Shown here in pieces: positions 42,706 to 52,264 of a stretch of 64,000 bases of DNA. Both the position numbers and the translations under genes were made by a program. The first letter of the stretch is position 1; every line of letters begins with the position of its first letter. The notes beneath the pieces are model-generated. The model had not been told where the DNA came from. It ran no database searches and was given only the letters and a program-made list of their open reading frames with translations. Source of the stretch: Burkholderiales bacterium. Lineage in GTDB: Bacteria > Pseudomonadota > Gammaproteobacteria > Burkholderiales > Methylophilaceae. The stretch lies in assembly GCA_030831475.1 (NCBI GenBank), contig JAURKY010000003.1, positions 23,190-87,189 of the forward strand, written 5' to 3'.

Positions 42706-43587
42706 ATGAATCAAAAAATGTTTAAGGGAAGTATTGCTGCCTTAGTAACACCAATGAATGATGACGGCTCAATTGACTTTGAGAGTTTTCTTAATTTGCT
42801 AGAATTTCATATTGATAATTCATCGGATGGCGTAGTTCTGGTTGGAACAACAGGGGAAGCACCAACAATCGATTTTGATGAGCACATTAAGCTTATTGAA
42901 GAAGGTGTAAAGTTTATTAATGGACGAATTCCAGTTATAGCTGGTACTGGTGCCAATTCAACAAAGGAAGCCATCTATTTGACTGAGAAAGCCAAGGAGC
43001 TTGGCGCTGATGCGTGTCTATTAGTTACACCCTACTACAATAGACCTAATCAGGAAGGCTTATATCAACACTATAAAGCTATTAATGACGCTGTTTCAAT
43101 ACCCCAGATTTTATACAATGTACCATGTAGAACTAGCTGTGATTTAGATAATGACACAGTCATTAAACTAAGTAAGTTGGCAAATATTGTTGGTATAAAG
43201 GACGCAACCGGAGATCTTAGTAGAATGAAATCACTTAAGAGCGAAGTGAATAAAGATTTTTTACTTATAAGCGGTGATGATAAAACTTTCCTCAATTTTT
43301 TAGAACAGGGCGGACACGGTGTAATTTCAGTTACAGCAAATGTGGCTCCTAAAATAATGCACACAATTTGTCAAAAAATTTTTTCGGGCAATATTGAGGA
43401 GGCTAAATCAATGAATGATCAATTAAGTGAATTGCATAACTTGATGTTTATTGAACCCAATCCAATTCCAGTTAAATGGGCATTATTTCATTTAAATTTA
43501 ATAAAGTCCCACATTCGTCTCCCCCTAGTTGAACTTGATATAAAATATCATCAAAAAATGGTTAACTGTTTAAGTGATGTTCTTTAA
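42706..43587 (+). CDS. dapA: 4-hydroxy-tetrahydrodipicolinate synthase
   Basis: GSIAALVTPM, GTTGEAPT, YYNRPNQEGLYQHY motifs; SD AAGGA. Confidence 0.96.
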   Translation: MNQKMFKGSIAALVTPMNDDGSIDFESFLNLLEFHIDNSSDGVVLVGTTGEAPTIDFDEHIKLIEEGVKFINGRIPVIAGTGANSTKEAIYLTEKAKELGADACLLVTPYYNRPNQEGLYQHYKAINDAVSIPQILYNVPCRTSCDLDNDTVIKLSKLANIVGIKDATGDLSRMKSLKSEVNKDFLLISGDDKTFLNFLEQGGHGVISVTANVAPKIMHTICQKIFSGNIEEAKSMNDQLSELHNLMFIEPNPIPVKWALFHLNLIKSHIRLPLVELDIKYHQKMVNCLSDVL

Positions 43588-45043
43588 AAATTATTTAATA
43601 TTTTTCCTACTTTTTGGGATATTAGGTTGCTCTACAACCGAGGAATTTTTTGAAGATATCACCGAACCTGATTACGTAAATTCATCTAAAGCAAAACGCT
43701 TGGAAGTACCACCAGATCTATCTGAGATTGAAAGTAATGATAGCTTTAATGTTCCTGGAGAAGCTAAATCATACAAGGAATTCTTAGATAGAGAAGAGAG
43801 GCTTGCTGATGAGTATGAGAACCCCAATAGAAAAAAAGTTGTTGAAAACCCAGATGGTATGAAAATTATAAAATCAGGAAATTTGAGGTGGCTTGTTGTA
43901 AAAAAAGAACCTGATCTTATTTGGCCCCATATTAAAGATTTTTGGGAAGAGATGGGTTTTAGAGTGATTATCTCTAATAAGCGAACCGGAATACTTGAAA
44001 CAGAATGGATGAATACAGATGATATCAAGTTAGATAAAACAGATGGAGTTCTTTCAAATTTTGATAAATGGTTAGATTCACTATCAGGATTTGCCGATAA
44101 AAGAAAATTTAGAACTAGGGTTGAATATGGAGAGGAGGGTGAAACTGAGATTTATATTTCTCAAAGGTCGGCTGAAGCTGCCGCAGATCAACACTCAAGA
44201 ATTTTGAAAGAGAGAACATCAGAATACAATGTTAGTACCATTTATAAAATTGAAGAATATAAGTCTGACGATAAATCAATCAACAAAAAAAAGATAGATA
44301 TTTCAGAGCAGAGAGAGATTGATGATTATGAAATAGATTCAGAACTTCTCACTAGACTAATGATTAAATTAGGAGCAACAAATTTTGATGCAAAAGAAAA
44401 AGTAGATAATCCAGAGGTAATTGTCAAAGCAGAGCTAATATCTAAATCGAATGATATATATATTAAAATGTATGATTCTTATGAAAGGGCCTGGAGAAGG
44501 CTTGGTCTAGCAATTGATATTATAGGTTTTGTTACAGAGGATAAAAATCGTAGTGAAGGAATTTATTATGTAAGATTTAGTGAAACTGAATTACCATCGG
44601 AAAAAACAGAAGATGAGGAAGGGCTTCTTGATAGTTTAATATTTTGGGATCATGATAAAAAAGAAGAAAAAAATGAGCCTAGTGGTAATGATAATGAAGA
44701 TGGTTTAATTGAAGATAATTCTTCTACTGATCCTAATGAACCAAAATTTACTGGTATTGAAGCACCAGAAATTAAACCAGTTGAGGATGAAATTTATGAG
44801 GAGAATAGTCAAGAGAACTGGATTAAAGAGGAAAAAGAAACTTGGTTAACGAAATTATGGCCGAGCTGGGGAGATGATAAAGACGATAATATATTACCAG
44901 CAGGTGAAAAGAGATATCGGATAAGAATAAAACCGGCTGAAAATGGTAATTCTGTTGTTTACATTGATTACTCAAATGAAAAGAAAAATGTAACAGCTGA
45001 TGCAAAAAAAGTACTTTCAATCATCAATGAATACCTAAAGTAA
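43574..45043 (+). CDS. bamC: Outer membrane assembly lipoprotein BamC/NlpB, with long acidic insertion
   Basis: Lipobox LFGILGC; LEVPPDLS; downstream of dapA. Confidence 0.85.
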   Translation: MMFFKNYLIFFLLFGILGCSTTEEFFEDITEPDYVNSSKAKRLEVPPDLSEIESNDSFNVPGEAKSYKEFLDREERLADEYENPNRKKVVENPDGMKIIKSGNLRWLVVKKEPDLIWPHIKDFWEEMGFRVIISNKRTGILETEWMNTDDIKLDKTDGVLSNFDKWLDSLSGFADKRKFRTRVEYGEEGETEIYISQRSAEAAADQHSRILKERTSEYNVSTIYKIEEYKSDDKSINKKKIDISEQREIDDYEIDSELLTRLMIKLGATNFDAKEKVDNPEVIVKAELISKSNDIYIKMYDSYERAWRRLGLAIDIIGFVTEDKNRSEGIYYVRFSETELPSEKTEDEEGLLDSLIFWDHDKKEEKNEPSGNDNEDGLIEDNSSTDPNEPKFTGIEAPEIKPVEDEIYEENSQENWIKEEKETWLTKLWPSWGDDKDDNILPAGEKRYRIRIKPAENGNSVVYIDYSNEKKNVTADAKKVLSIINEYLK

Positions 45044-45804
45044 TGAAATTTTGCTCCCTAGGAAGTGGCAGTTCAGGAAATAGTTATTTGGTCTCAAAAA
45101 ACAACACAAACATTCTTGTTGATTGTGGCTTTTCAGTAACTGAATTGGAAGGCAGAATGGCTCAAAGGCAAATAAAACCAACAGAAATTACAGCGATTTT
45201 TTTAACCCATGAGCATGATGATCATAGTAAGGGTATTTTTGCCCTCGCTGAGAAATACAATAAACCAATCTATTTAACTTATGGCACCTTAAAAATGTGC
45301 CAAAAAAGAATTAAAAAATCATACAACTTAAATATAAATATTATTTCTCCATTAGATACTTTGGAGTTAAATGATTTTATAATCTCCATAATTCCTGTTC
45401 CACATGATGCAAGAGAGCCTGTTCAGTTTAAGTTTCAATCAGAAAAAACTACTCTAGCAATTATTACTGATCTAGGTTTTGGAAACAAAGAGCTAATAAA
45501 TTCAATTAAGCAGATAAATGCATTAATTTTAGAAAGTAATCATGATGAGAATTTATTACATAAATCAAGGTACCCAAAAAATTTAAAGGATAGAATTCGA
45601 AGCAATTATGGTCATTTGAGCAATGAAGAGTCATTGGGAATTCTTAAAAAATTAAATTTAGATAACTTAAAATGGCTTGGAGCTGCTCACCTTAGTAAAG
45701 AAAATAATTCACCAGAGCTAGTAAAAGATGCTTGGAAAAAAGTATTTGAGGACAAGATAAATATTATCGATCCTGATTTAGGCATGCCTTGGGTAAGCAT
45801 CTAA
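45043..45804 (+). CDS. Metallo-beta-lactamase fold hydrolase (YycJ/WalJ-like)
   Basis: FCSLGSGSSGNSYLV, THEHDDHSKGI, GHLSNEES. Confidence 0.88.
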   Translation: MKFCSLGSGSSGNSYLVSKNNTNILVDCGFSVTELEGRMAQRQIKPTEITAIFLTHEHDDHSKGIFALAEKYNKPIYLTYGTLKMCQKRIKKSYNLNINIISPLDTLELNDFIISIIPVPHDAREPVQFKFQSEKTTLAIITDLGFGNKELINSIKQINALILESNHDENLLHKSRYPKNLKDRIRSNYGHLSNEESLGILKKLNLDNLKWLGAAHLSKENNSPELVKDAWKKVFEDKINIIDPDLGMPWVSI

Positions 45805-45859
45805 ATATAAAATATTTTTTATTACTCATAATATTAGATTGTTAGGCTAAAATTTAGTT

Positions 45860-46876
45860 ATGTATTATTTTTTTCGAAGAATATTATTTCTTTTTGATCC
45901 TGAAATTGTTCATTATTTTGTTTTTGGCATACTTAAGCTACTTAATTTTATTGGCTTATTAAATCTTTTTAAGAATCCAAAAAAAGATATTAAGCATGTA
46001 TTCGGTTTAAATTTCAAAAATAGTATCGGCGTGGCAGCAGGATTAGATAAAAATGGTGAATATATTGAAATTTTAGACAAGTTTGGTTTTGGTTTTATTG
46101 AAATAGGAACAGTTACACCAAGACCACAAAAGGGTAATTCAAAACCAAGATTATTTAGAGTTGAGGAACAAGATGCTTTAATAAATAGATTTGGGTTTAA
46201 TAATCAAGGTATTGATAAAGTTTTAGAAAATGTAAAAGAATCAAATTATTCAGCAATTTTGGGGATCAATATTGGAAAAAATTTTGATACCGAAATTAAT
46301 CATGCAGTAGATGATTATTTAATTTGTTTTAGAAAAGCATACAAAATTGCAGACTATATTAGCGTTAACATCTCATCTCCAAATACAAAAAATTTAAGAG
46401 ATTTGCAGTCAGAAGATCATCTAAATATACTTATTAAACATCTCAAGGCTGAGCAAAGCAAATTAAAGAAACTGCATCAAAAATATACACCTTTTTTAGT
46501 TAAGATTTCACCTGACTTAGAACCTATTAATCTTGATGTCATTTGTAAAACTTTGATTGAAAATCATGTTGATGGAATTATTGCAACGAATACAACAATT
46601 GATAGGCAAGATATCCTGTCATCAAAGTATTTTCAAGAACCAGGTGGTTTATCTGGGAGGCCTTTAAAAAATAAATCTACCTCGGTGCTTAAATACATTT
46701 CTAAGAGACTCCAAGGTAAGGTAAGAATTATTGGTGTTGGGGGTATATCAAGCTATGAAGATGCAAAAGAAAAATTTGATAGTGGTGCTGATTTAATACA
46801 AATATATACAGGGTTAATTTATAAAGGCCCAGGCTTGATAGATGAAATACATCGAGGCATTCAGCAAGAGAAATAA
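45860..46876 (+). CDS. pyrD: Dihydroorotate dehydrogenase (quinone), class 2
   Basis: GVAAGLDKNGEYI, NISSPNTKNLRDLQ, IGVGGISS. Confidence 0.95.
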   Translation: MYYFFRRILFLFDPEIVHYFVFGILKLLNFIGLLNLFKNPKKDIKHVFGLNFKNSIGVAAGLDKNGEYIEILDKFGFGFIEIGTVTPRPQKGNSKPRLFRVEEQDALINRFGFNNQGIDKVLENVKESNYSAILGINIGKNFDTEINHAVDDYLICFRKAYKIADYISVNISSPNTKNLRDLQSEDHLNILIKHLKAEQSKLKKLHQKYTPFLVKISPDLEPINLDVICKTLIENHVDGIIATNTTIDRQDILSSKYFQEPGGLSGRPLKNKSTSVLKYISKRLQGKVRIIGVGGISSYEDAKEKFDSGADLIQIYTGLIYKGPGLIDEIHRGIQQEK

Positions 46877-47480
46877 ATCATTACCTTTTTTGTTCTCATA
46901 TAGGCGCTGCCCTTATGCGATGAGAGCAAGAATGGTATTAATTTATGCAAATATTGATTTCGAGCTTATTGAGATATCACTTAAAAGCAAGCCCCCAGAA
47001 ATGCTTAATTTTAGTCCTAAAGGTACTGTTCCAGTTTTGATTATTGATGAGCAAATAATTGATGAGAGCATGGATATTATTGATTGGGTTCTTAATCAGA
47101 ATCCTAATATTGAAATTAATACGCAAAGACCCCAAGAAAAACAGTTGGCACAAGAAATCATCAAGGAAAATGATACAAGCTTCAAAAAAGCTTTAGATGC
47201 ATACAAATATTCAATTCAATACCCAGAAAAAAATATAGATCAGCTATTTAAGGAGGCAACTATCTTCCTTGATTATCTAGAAACTAAATTATCAAGAACG
47301 AGTTTTTTGGTGAATGACTATCTTACATTCGTAGACATTGCCATATTTCCTTTTGTAAGACAACTGGTTAATGTTAATAAGGAAAGATTTCTTAAATTGA
47401 ATTTAAAGGGGGTTGAGAAATGGCTGAAAGTTTTAATTGGCTCTGATTTATTTAAAAATGCAATGAAAAAGCCAGGCTAG
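46842..47480 (+). CDS. Glutathione S-transferase family protein
   Basis: FSYRRCPYAMRARM N-terminal thioredoxin fold; C-terminal helical domain. Confidence 0.85.
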   Translation: MKYIEAFSKRNKSLPFLFSYRRCPYAMRARMVLIYANIDFELIEISLKSKPPEMLNFSPKGTVPVLIIDEQIIDESMDIIDWVLNQNPNIEINTQRPQEKQLAQEIIKENDTSFKKALDAYKYSIQYPEKNIDQLFKEATIFLDYLETKLSRTSFLVNDYLTFVDIAIFPFVRQLVNVNKERFLKLNLKGVEKWLKVLIGSDLFKNAMKKPG

Positions 47481-49732
47481 ACTGCAAGATTTTCTGTGCT
47501 TTTATAGTTTAGAACTATTTTTTCGTTATCATCAATATCGATTTCTACTTCTCCACCATTAACTAATTTACCAAAGAGTAGCTCATCTGCTAATGCTTTT
47601 CTAATTGTATCTTGGATAAGTCGGGCCATTGGTCTAGCACCCATTTGAGGGTCAAATCCTTTTTTACCAAGGAATTCTTTAAGTTTTGGAGTAAAAGTAG
47701 CATCCACTTTTTTATCATGTAATTGATTTTCTAATTGAATTAAAAATTTATCTACAACTTTTAAAATAATTTGATTATCAAGGGGCGCAAAAGAAACAAT
47801 AGCATCTAATCTATTTCTAAATTCAGGCGTAAATATTTTTTTAATTTCAATTTGCTCATCACCAATTTCTCTATGATCAGTAAATCCAAATGTTGATTTT
47901 GAAAGTGTTTCAGCCCCTGCATTGGTTGTCATGATGATAGTTACATTTCTGAAGTCTGTCTTTCTACCATTGCTATCCGTTAGACTTCCATTATCCATAA
48001 CTTGAAGCAATATATTGAATACGTCAGGATGTGCTTTTTCAATCTCATCTAATAAAAGAACGGAGTGAGGATTTTTATTAATGCTTTCAGTTAATATACC
48101 ACCTTGATCAAAGCCTACATAACCAGGTGGCGCACCAATCAATTTTGAGACTGAGTGTCTTTCCATGTATTCACTCATATCAATTCTTATTAATTCAATA
48201 CCAAGCACATAGGCTAATTGTCTAGCCACCTCAGTTTTCCCAACACCTGTTGGACCACTGAATAAAAAGCTTCCAATGGGTTTATTATCCGTTCCTAGAC
48301 CGCTTCTTGCCATTTTCACAGCGGAGGAAAGACTTTCAATAGCTTTATCTTGACCAAAGACAATTGCTTTAAGATCCCTTTCAAGATTTTTAAGAGCACT
48401 TCTGTCGTCTTTGTTGATATTGTTTGAAGGAATTCTGGCTATTTTAGAAATAACTTCTTCGATTTCTTTTGTACCAATTAATTTTTTTTGTTTATTCTTT
48501 GGTAATATTTTTTGCGCAGCTCCTGCCTCATCTATAACATCGATCGCTTTATCAGGTAATTTTTTATCATTGATAAATTTGGCTGATAATTCAACTGCAC
48601 TAACTAATGCATTGGATGAAAATTTAACATTATGATGTTTCTCGAAATGAGTTTTAAGCCCTTTAAGTATTGATATTGTTGTTTGAATACTTGGCTCCTC
48701 AACATCAATTTTTTGGAATCTACGGGTTAACGCATGATCTTTTTCAAAGATTGTTCTAAATTCTTGATAAGTGGTTGCCCCAATACATTTCATTGAGCCA
48801 TTAGCTAGAGCAGGTTTGAGAAGATTTGATGCATCAAGTGTGCCGCCACTGGCAGACCCAGCGCCTATAATCGTATGAATTTCATCGATAAAAAGAATAG
48901 CATCTTTTTTTTCACTTAATTGCTTAAGTACATTCTTTAATCGTTGTTCAAAATCACCTCTATATTTTGTACCAGCAATTAATGAACCTAAATCTAAAGA
49001 ATAAATGATGGTATTTTTAAGTACATCTGGTATTTCATTATCCACAATTTTTTTTGCTAAGCCTTCTGCAATGGCAGTTTTTCCAACTCCAGCTTCTCCC
49101 ACCAGTAATGGATTATTCTTTCTTCGACGACAAAGAATTTGAACTACTCTTTCAACCTCTAAATCACGGCCAATCAGAGGATCAATTTTTCCTTCAGAAA
49201 CCAGTTTGTTTAAATTGATAGTGTAAGTTTCAAGATTTTTATTTGTTTTTGAATCAGCCTCATTTTCTTCAACTGGAGCGTCTTTGCTATCATTTTCTGC
49301 GATTTTTGAAATCCCATGAGCAATATAATTAACAACATCTAGCCTAGCTACACCTTCTTGATGGAGGAAATACACAGCATGCGAGTCTTTTTCTCCAAAA
49401 ATAGCAACTAATACATTTGCACCTGTAACTTCTTTTTTCCCAGATGATTGGACATGCAGCATAGCTCTTTGAATCACTCTTTGGAAACCTAAGGTTGGTT
49501 GTGTATCAACCTCATCTTCACCACTAACGATTGGAGTGTGTTCTTCAATATGATCAGTAATATCAATTCTTAATTTATCTAAGCTTGCACCACAAGCCTT
49601 AAGAACCTCAGACGCAGAGGGATTATCAAGCATAGCAAGCAATAAATGTTCAACCGTTATCAACTCATGACGCTTTTGTCTTGCGTCCATGAAGGCCATA
49701 TGTAAACTAACTTCTAATTCTTGAGCAATCAT
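47477..49732 (-). CDS. clpA: ATP-dependent Clp protease ATP-binding subunit ClpA
   Basis: Two Walker A motifs ([30 protein letters not shown]); next to clpS. Confidence 0.97.
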   Translation of the reverse strand: MIAQELEVSLHMAFMDARQKRHELITVEHLLLAMLDNPSASEVLKACGASLDKLRIDITDHIEEHTPIVSGEDEVDTQPTLGFQRVIQRAMLHVQSSGKKEVTGANVLVAIFGEKDSHAVYFLHQEGVARLDVVNYIAHGISKIAENDSKDAPVEENEADSKTNKNLETYTINLNKLVSEGKIDPLIGRDLEVERVVQILCRRRKNNPLLVGEAGVGKTAIAEGLAKKIVDNEIPDVLKNTIIYSLDLGSLIAGTKYRGDFEQRLKNVLKQLSEKKDAILFIDEIHTIIGAGSASGGTLDASNLLKPALANGSMKCIGATTYQEFRTIFEKDHALTRRFQKIDVEEPSIQTTISILKGLKTHFEKHHNVKFSSNALVSAVELSAKFINDKKLPDKAIDVIDEAGAAQKILPKNKQKKLIGTKEIEEVISKIARIPSNNINKDDRSALKNLERDLKAIVFGQDKAIESLSSAVKMARSGLGTDNKPIGSFLFSGPTGVGKTEVARQLAYVLGIELIRIDMSEYMERHSVSKLIGAPPGYVGFDQGGILTESINKNPHSVLLLDEIEKAHPDVFNILLQVMDNGSLTDSNGRKTDFRNVTIIMTTNAGAETLSKSTFGFTDHREIGDEQIEIKKIFTPEFRNRLDAIVSFAPLDNQIILKVVDKFLIQLENQLHDKKVDATFTPKLKEFLGKKGFDPQMGARPMARLIQDTIRKALADELLFGKLVNGGEVEIDIDDNEKIVLNYKSTENLAV

Positions 49733-49739
49733 AATTTAA

Positions 49740-50051
49740 CTATATCTTTTCTATAATACATTGCAAGGGGTGTTGTTCCTCTTTAGCAAGATTTATCACT
49801 TGATTCATTTTCATTTCAGCAATATCAAGGGGAAACATACCACAAACACCTATACCTTCAGTATGAATTTTAAGCATCAGTCTAGTTGCATCATCATGCG
49901 TCTTTTGAAACACTTTTTGAATAACATAGACAACAAATTCCATCGGAGTGTAGTCATCATTTAAGATAATGACCTTATAAAGGCTTGGAAGTTTTGGTTT
50001 TATTTTTGATGGTTTGGTTTTTAATTGCTCAGAGTGATTGCCATTTACCAT
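49740..50051 (-). CDS. clpS: ClpS adaptor
   Basis: YKVIILNDDYTPMEFVVYVIQKVF. Confidence 0.96.
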   Translation of the reverse strand: MVNGNHSEQLKTKPSKIKPKLPSLYKVIILNDDYTPMEFVVYVIQKVFQKTHDDATRLMLKIHTEGIGVCGMFPLDIAEMKMNQVINLAKEEQHPLQCIIEKI

Positions 50052-50053
50052 AA

Positions 50054-51316
50054 TTACTTAAATATTTTAACTGTTTTAACTGTTTTGTCCTGGCTATTAA
50101 TAATTTCAAAGGCTGTTCCATGAAATTTGAAACTTGTGTTTGGCTCTGGAATTTCCTCAAAAAATTCTAATACTAGACCATTCAATGTTTTTGGACCCGA
50201 AGTGGGCAGATTAAGTTTTAACTTTTTGTTTAGCTCTCTAATGGTTATTCCACCGTCAACAATCCATCCATCTTGATCAAAAGTTACCTTGGAAAGTTTT
50301 GAGGGTAGCTCAATATTAAATTCTCCAATAATTTCTTCAAGAATATCTTCAAGAGTTATTAAGCCTAAAAAGTCACCATGCTCATTAACAATCAAACCAA
50401 GCTTCTCTTGGTTGTCTTGAAATTGCTGAATTTGTTTATAGAGTGTCGTTCCACTTGGTATAAAGTAAGGCTCATCTTTAATATTTTTAAGATCCTCTAT
50501 AGTGAATTTTTCTTTAGAGTTTTTGAGTAAAAATTTGAATATTTTTTGTATTTCAACAACACCCAAAATAGATTCGTTATCAAAGTTTTTTAAAATGATT
50601 CGATTGTGATGAAAGTTTGAAATTTTTTCTAATATTTCATCAATTGATTGATTTATATTAATTGATTCGACTGATGTGTGAGGCAGCATAATATCTTCAA
50701 TAGTTACTTTTTCTAAATCAATTAAATTTAAAAAAATAGCTTTATTTTTATTAGGTAAAAAATGACCAGAATCTGAAACAATACTTTTTAATTCATCCAT
50801 TGTAATTAAATGCTTTTCATTAAACACCGTTTTAATATTTAGAATTTTAAGAAGGCCAAGAACAAAAAGATTCACGAACCATACAATCGGATAAAGAACC
50901 TTTAACAGAGGAAATAAGATAAAACTACATTTAAGAGCTAATTTTTCTGCATGAGCAGCAGCAATAACTTTGGGGGATATCTCACTAAAGATAAGAATTA
51001 AAAAAGTAGTAAAAATTGTTCCAGCCATAATGAAATATTCATCTTCACCATACAACTCAACAACTAAAACAGTGACAAGTGTTGCAGATGCTGCATTACA
51101 AAAGTTGTTACAAAGTAAAATAACGCTGAGTAATTTATCGGTTTCATCAAGTAATTTATTAGCAAGCACAGCACCTTTATTACCTTCCTTAGCTAAATGT
51201 TTAAGGCGGTATCGGTTAATTGCCATTAAGCTGGTTTCAGCAATTGAGAAGAATCCTGAAAGTATGAGGAGGGCTGCAAGAGACAGCAGCTGGAATTTTA
51301 AAGAGTAGTTAATCAA
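50054..51316 (-). CDS. HlyC/CorC (CNNM/UPF0053) transporter with CBS domains
   Basis: SIAETSLMAINRYRLKHLAKEG; CBS pair; CorC_HlyC C-terminal domain. Confidence 0.92.
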   Translation of the reverse strand: MINYSLKFQLLSLAALLILSGFFSIAETSLMAINRYRLKHLAKEGNKGAVLANKLLDETDKLLSVILLCNNFCNAASATLVTVLVVELYGEDEYFIMAGTIFTTFLILIFSEISPKVIAAAHAEKLALKCSFILFPLLKVLYPIVWFVNLFVLGLLKILNIKTVFNEKHLITMDELKSIVSDSGHFLPNKNKAIFLNLIDLEKVTIEDIMLPHTSVESININQSIDEILEKISNFHHNRIILKNFDNESILGVVEIQKIFKFLLKNSKEKFTIEDLKNIKDEPYFIPSGTTLYKQIQQFQDNQEKLGLIVNEHGDFLGLITLEDILEEIIGEFNIELPSKLSKVTFDQDGWIVDGGITIRELNKKLKLNLPTSGPKTLNGLVLEFFEEIPEPNTSFKFHGTAFEIINSQDKTVKTVKIFK

Positions 51317-51326
51317 TTTAAATTAT

Positions 51327-52262
51327 TTAAATAATTTCCCGCTCGTTTTTTTTATTTTCTTGACTTATGGCTAAATTATTTTGGTTAGTTCCTAGCCACA
51401 TTGCCAAAGGACATCCAACCATTATAGATGAATAAATGCCAAATAATATTCCTATGGTTAATGCAAGGGCAAAATTGTTTAAAATTTCACCACCAAAAAT
51501 TAGCATTGAAATCACAACAGTTTGAGTTGATAGGTGAGTCATGATTGTGCGAGACATGGTTCGAGTAATTGCATTATTTATCACTTCTGCAACATCAGAT
51601 TTACGCATTCTTCTAAAATTTTCCCTGACGCGATCAAAAACTACAACGGATTCATTTACTGAATACCCAAGAACAGCGAGGACAGCTGCTAATACGGTTA
51701 AGTTAAATTCCCATTGAAAAAAGGCAAAAAAACCTAAGATTATAATTACGTCATGCATATTGGCTACTATTGCAGATATTGCGAATCGCCATTCAAAACG
51801 AAGAGATAGATACAGAACAATACCAATGCAAACAAAGAGTATTGCAAGCGCACCATTTTCATAAAGCTCATCACCAACCTGGGCTCCTACAGACTCTACC
51901 CTCATAATCTCAACTTGAGGGTCTTCCTTTTTTAAGCCTTCCACAACTTTCTCTGAAAGTTCAGCAATTGATAAATCACTTCTTAAAGGCAATCTTATTA
52001 GGACATCGTTAGCAGTGCCAAAATTTTGAACTTGAGAGTCAGATAGGTTTATGGTGCTCAAGGTTTGGCGAATTTCATCAATTTTAGCTGGCTGGCTGTA
52101 TTTAACTTCCATAATTGTTCCACCAGTAAAATCTACACCTAGGTTAAGACCCTTAGAAATTAGAAAGAAAACAGCTAGAACAAACGTCAATATAGAAATA
52201 ATCGCTGAAAGCTTTCTATATCGCATAAAGGGTATATCTTTTTTAACTCTAAAGAATTCCAT
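51327..52262 (-). CDS. secF: Protein translocase subunit SecF
   Basis: GVDFTGGTIMEVKY, ESVVVFDRVREN. Confidence 0.96.
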   Translation of the reverse strand: MEFFRVKKDIPFMRYRKLSAIISILTFVLAVFFLISKGLNLGVDFTGGTIMEVKYSQPAKIDEIRQTLSTINLSDSQVQNFGTANDVLIRLPLRSDLSIAELSEKVVEGLKKEDPQVEIMRVESVGAQVGDELYENGALAILFVCIGIVLYLSLRFEWRFAISAIVANMHDVIIILGFFAFFQWEFNLTVLAAVLAVLGYSVNESVVVFDRVRENFRRMRKSDVAEVINNAITRTMSRTIMTHLSTQTVVISMLIFGGEILNNFALALTIGILFGIYSSIMVGCPLAMWLGTNQNNLAISQENKKNEREII

Positions 52263-52264
52263 AA

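Noticed and set aside
46842-46876. 35-nt overlap of pyrD and the GST gene as a biologically special overlap
   Set aside because: The GST start is uncertain (a TTG lies downstream near its conserved LPFLFSYRRCPY), so the overlap may be an annotation choice.
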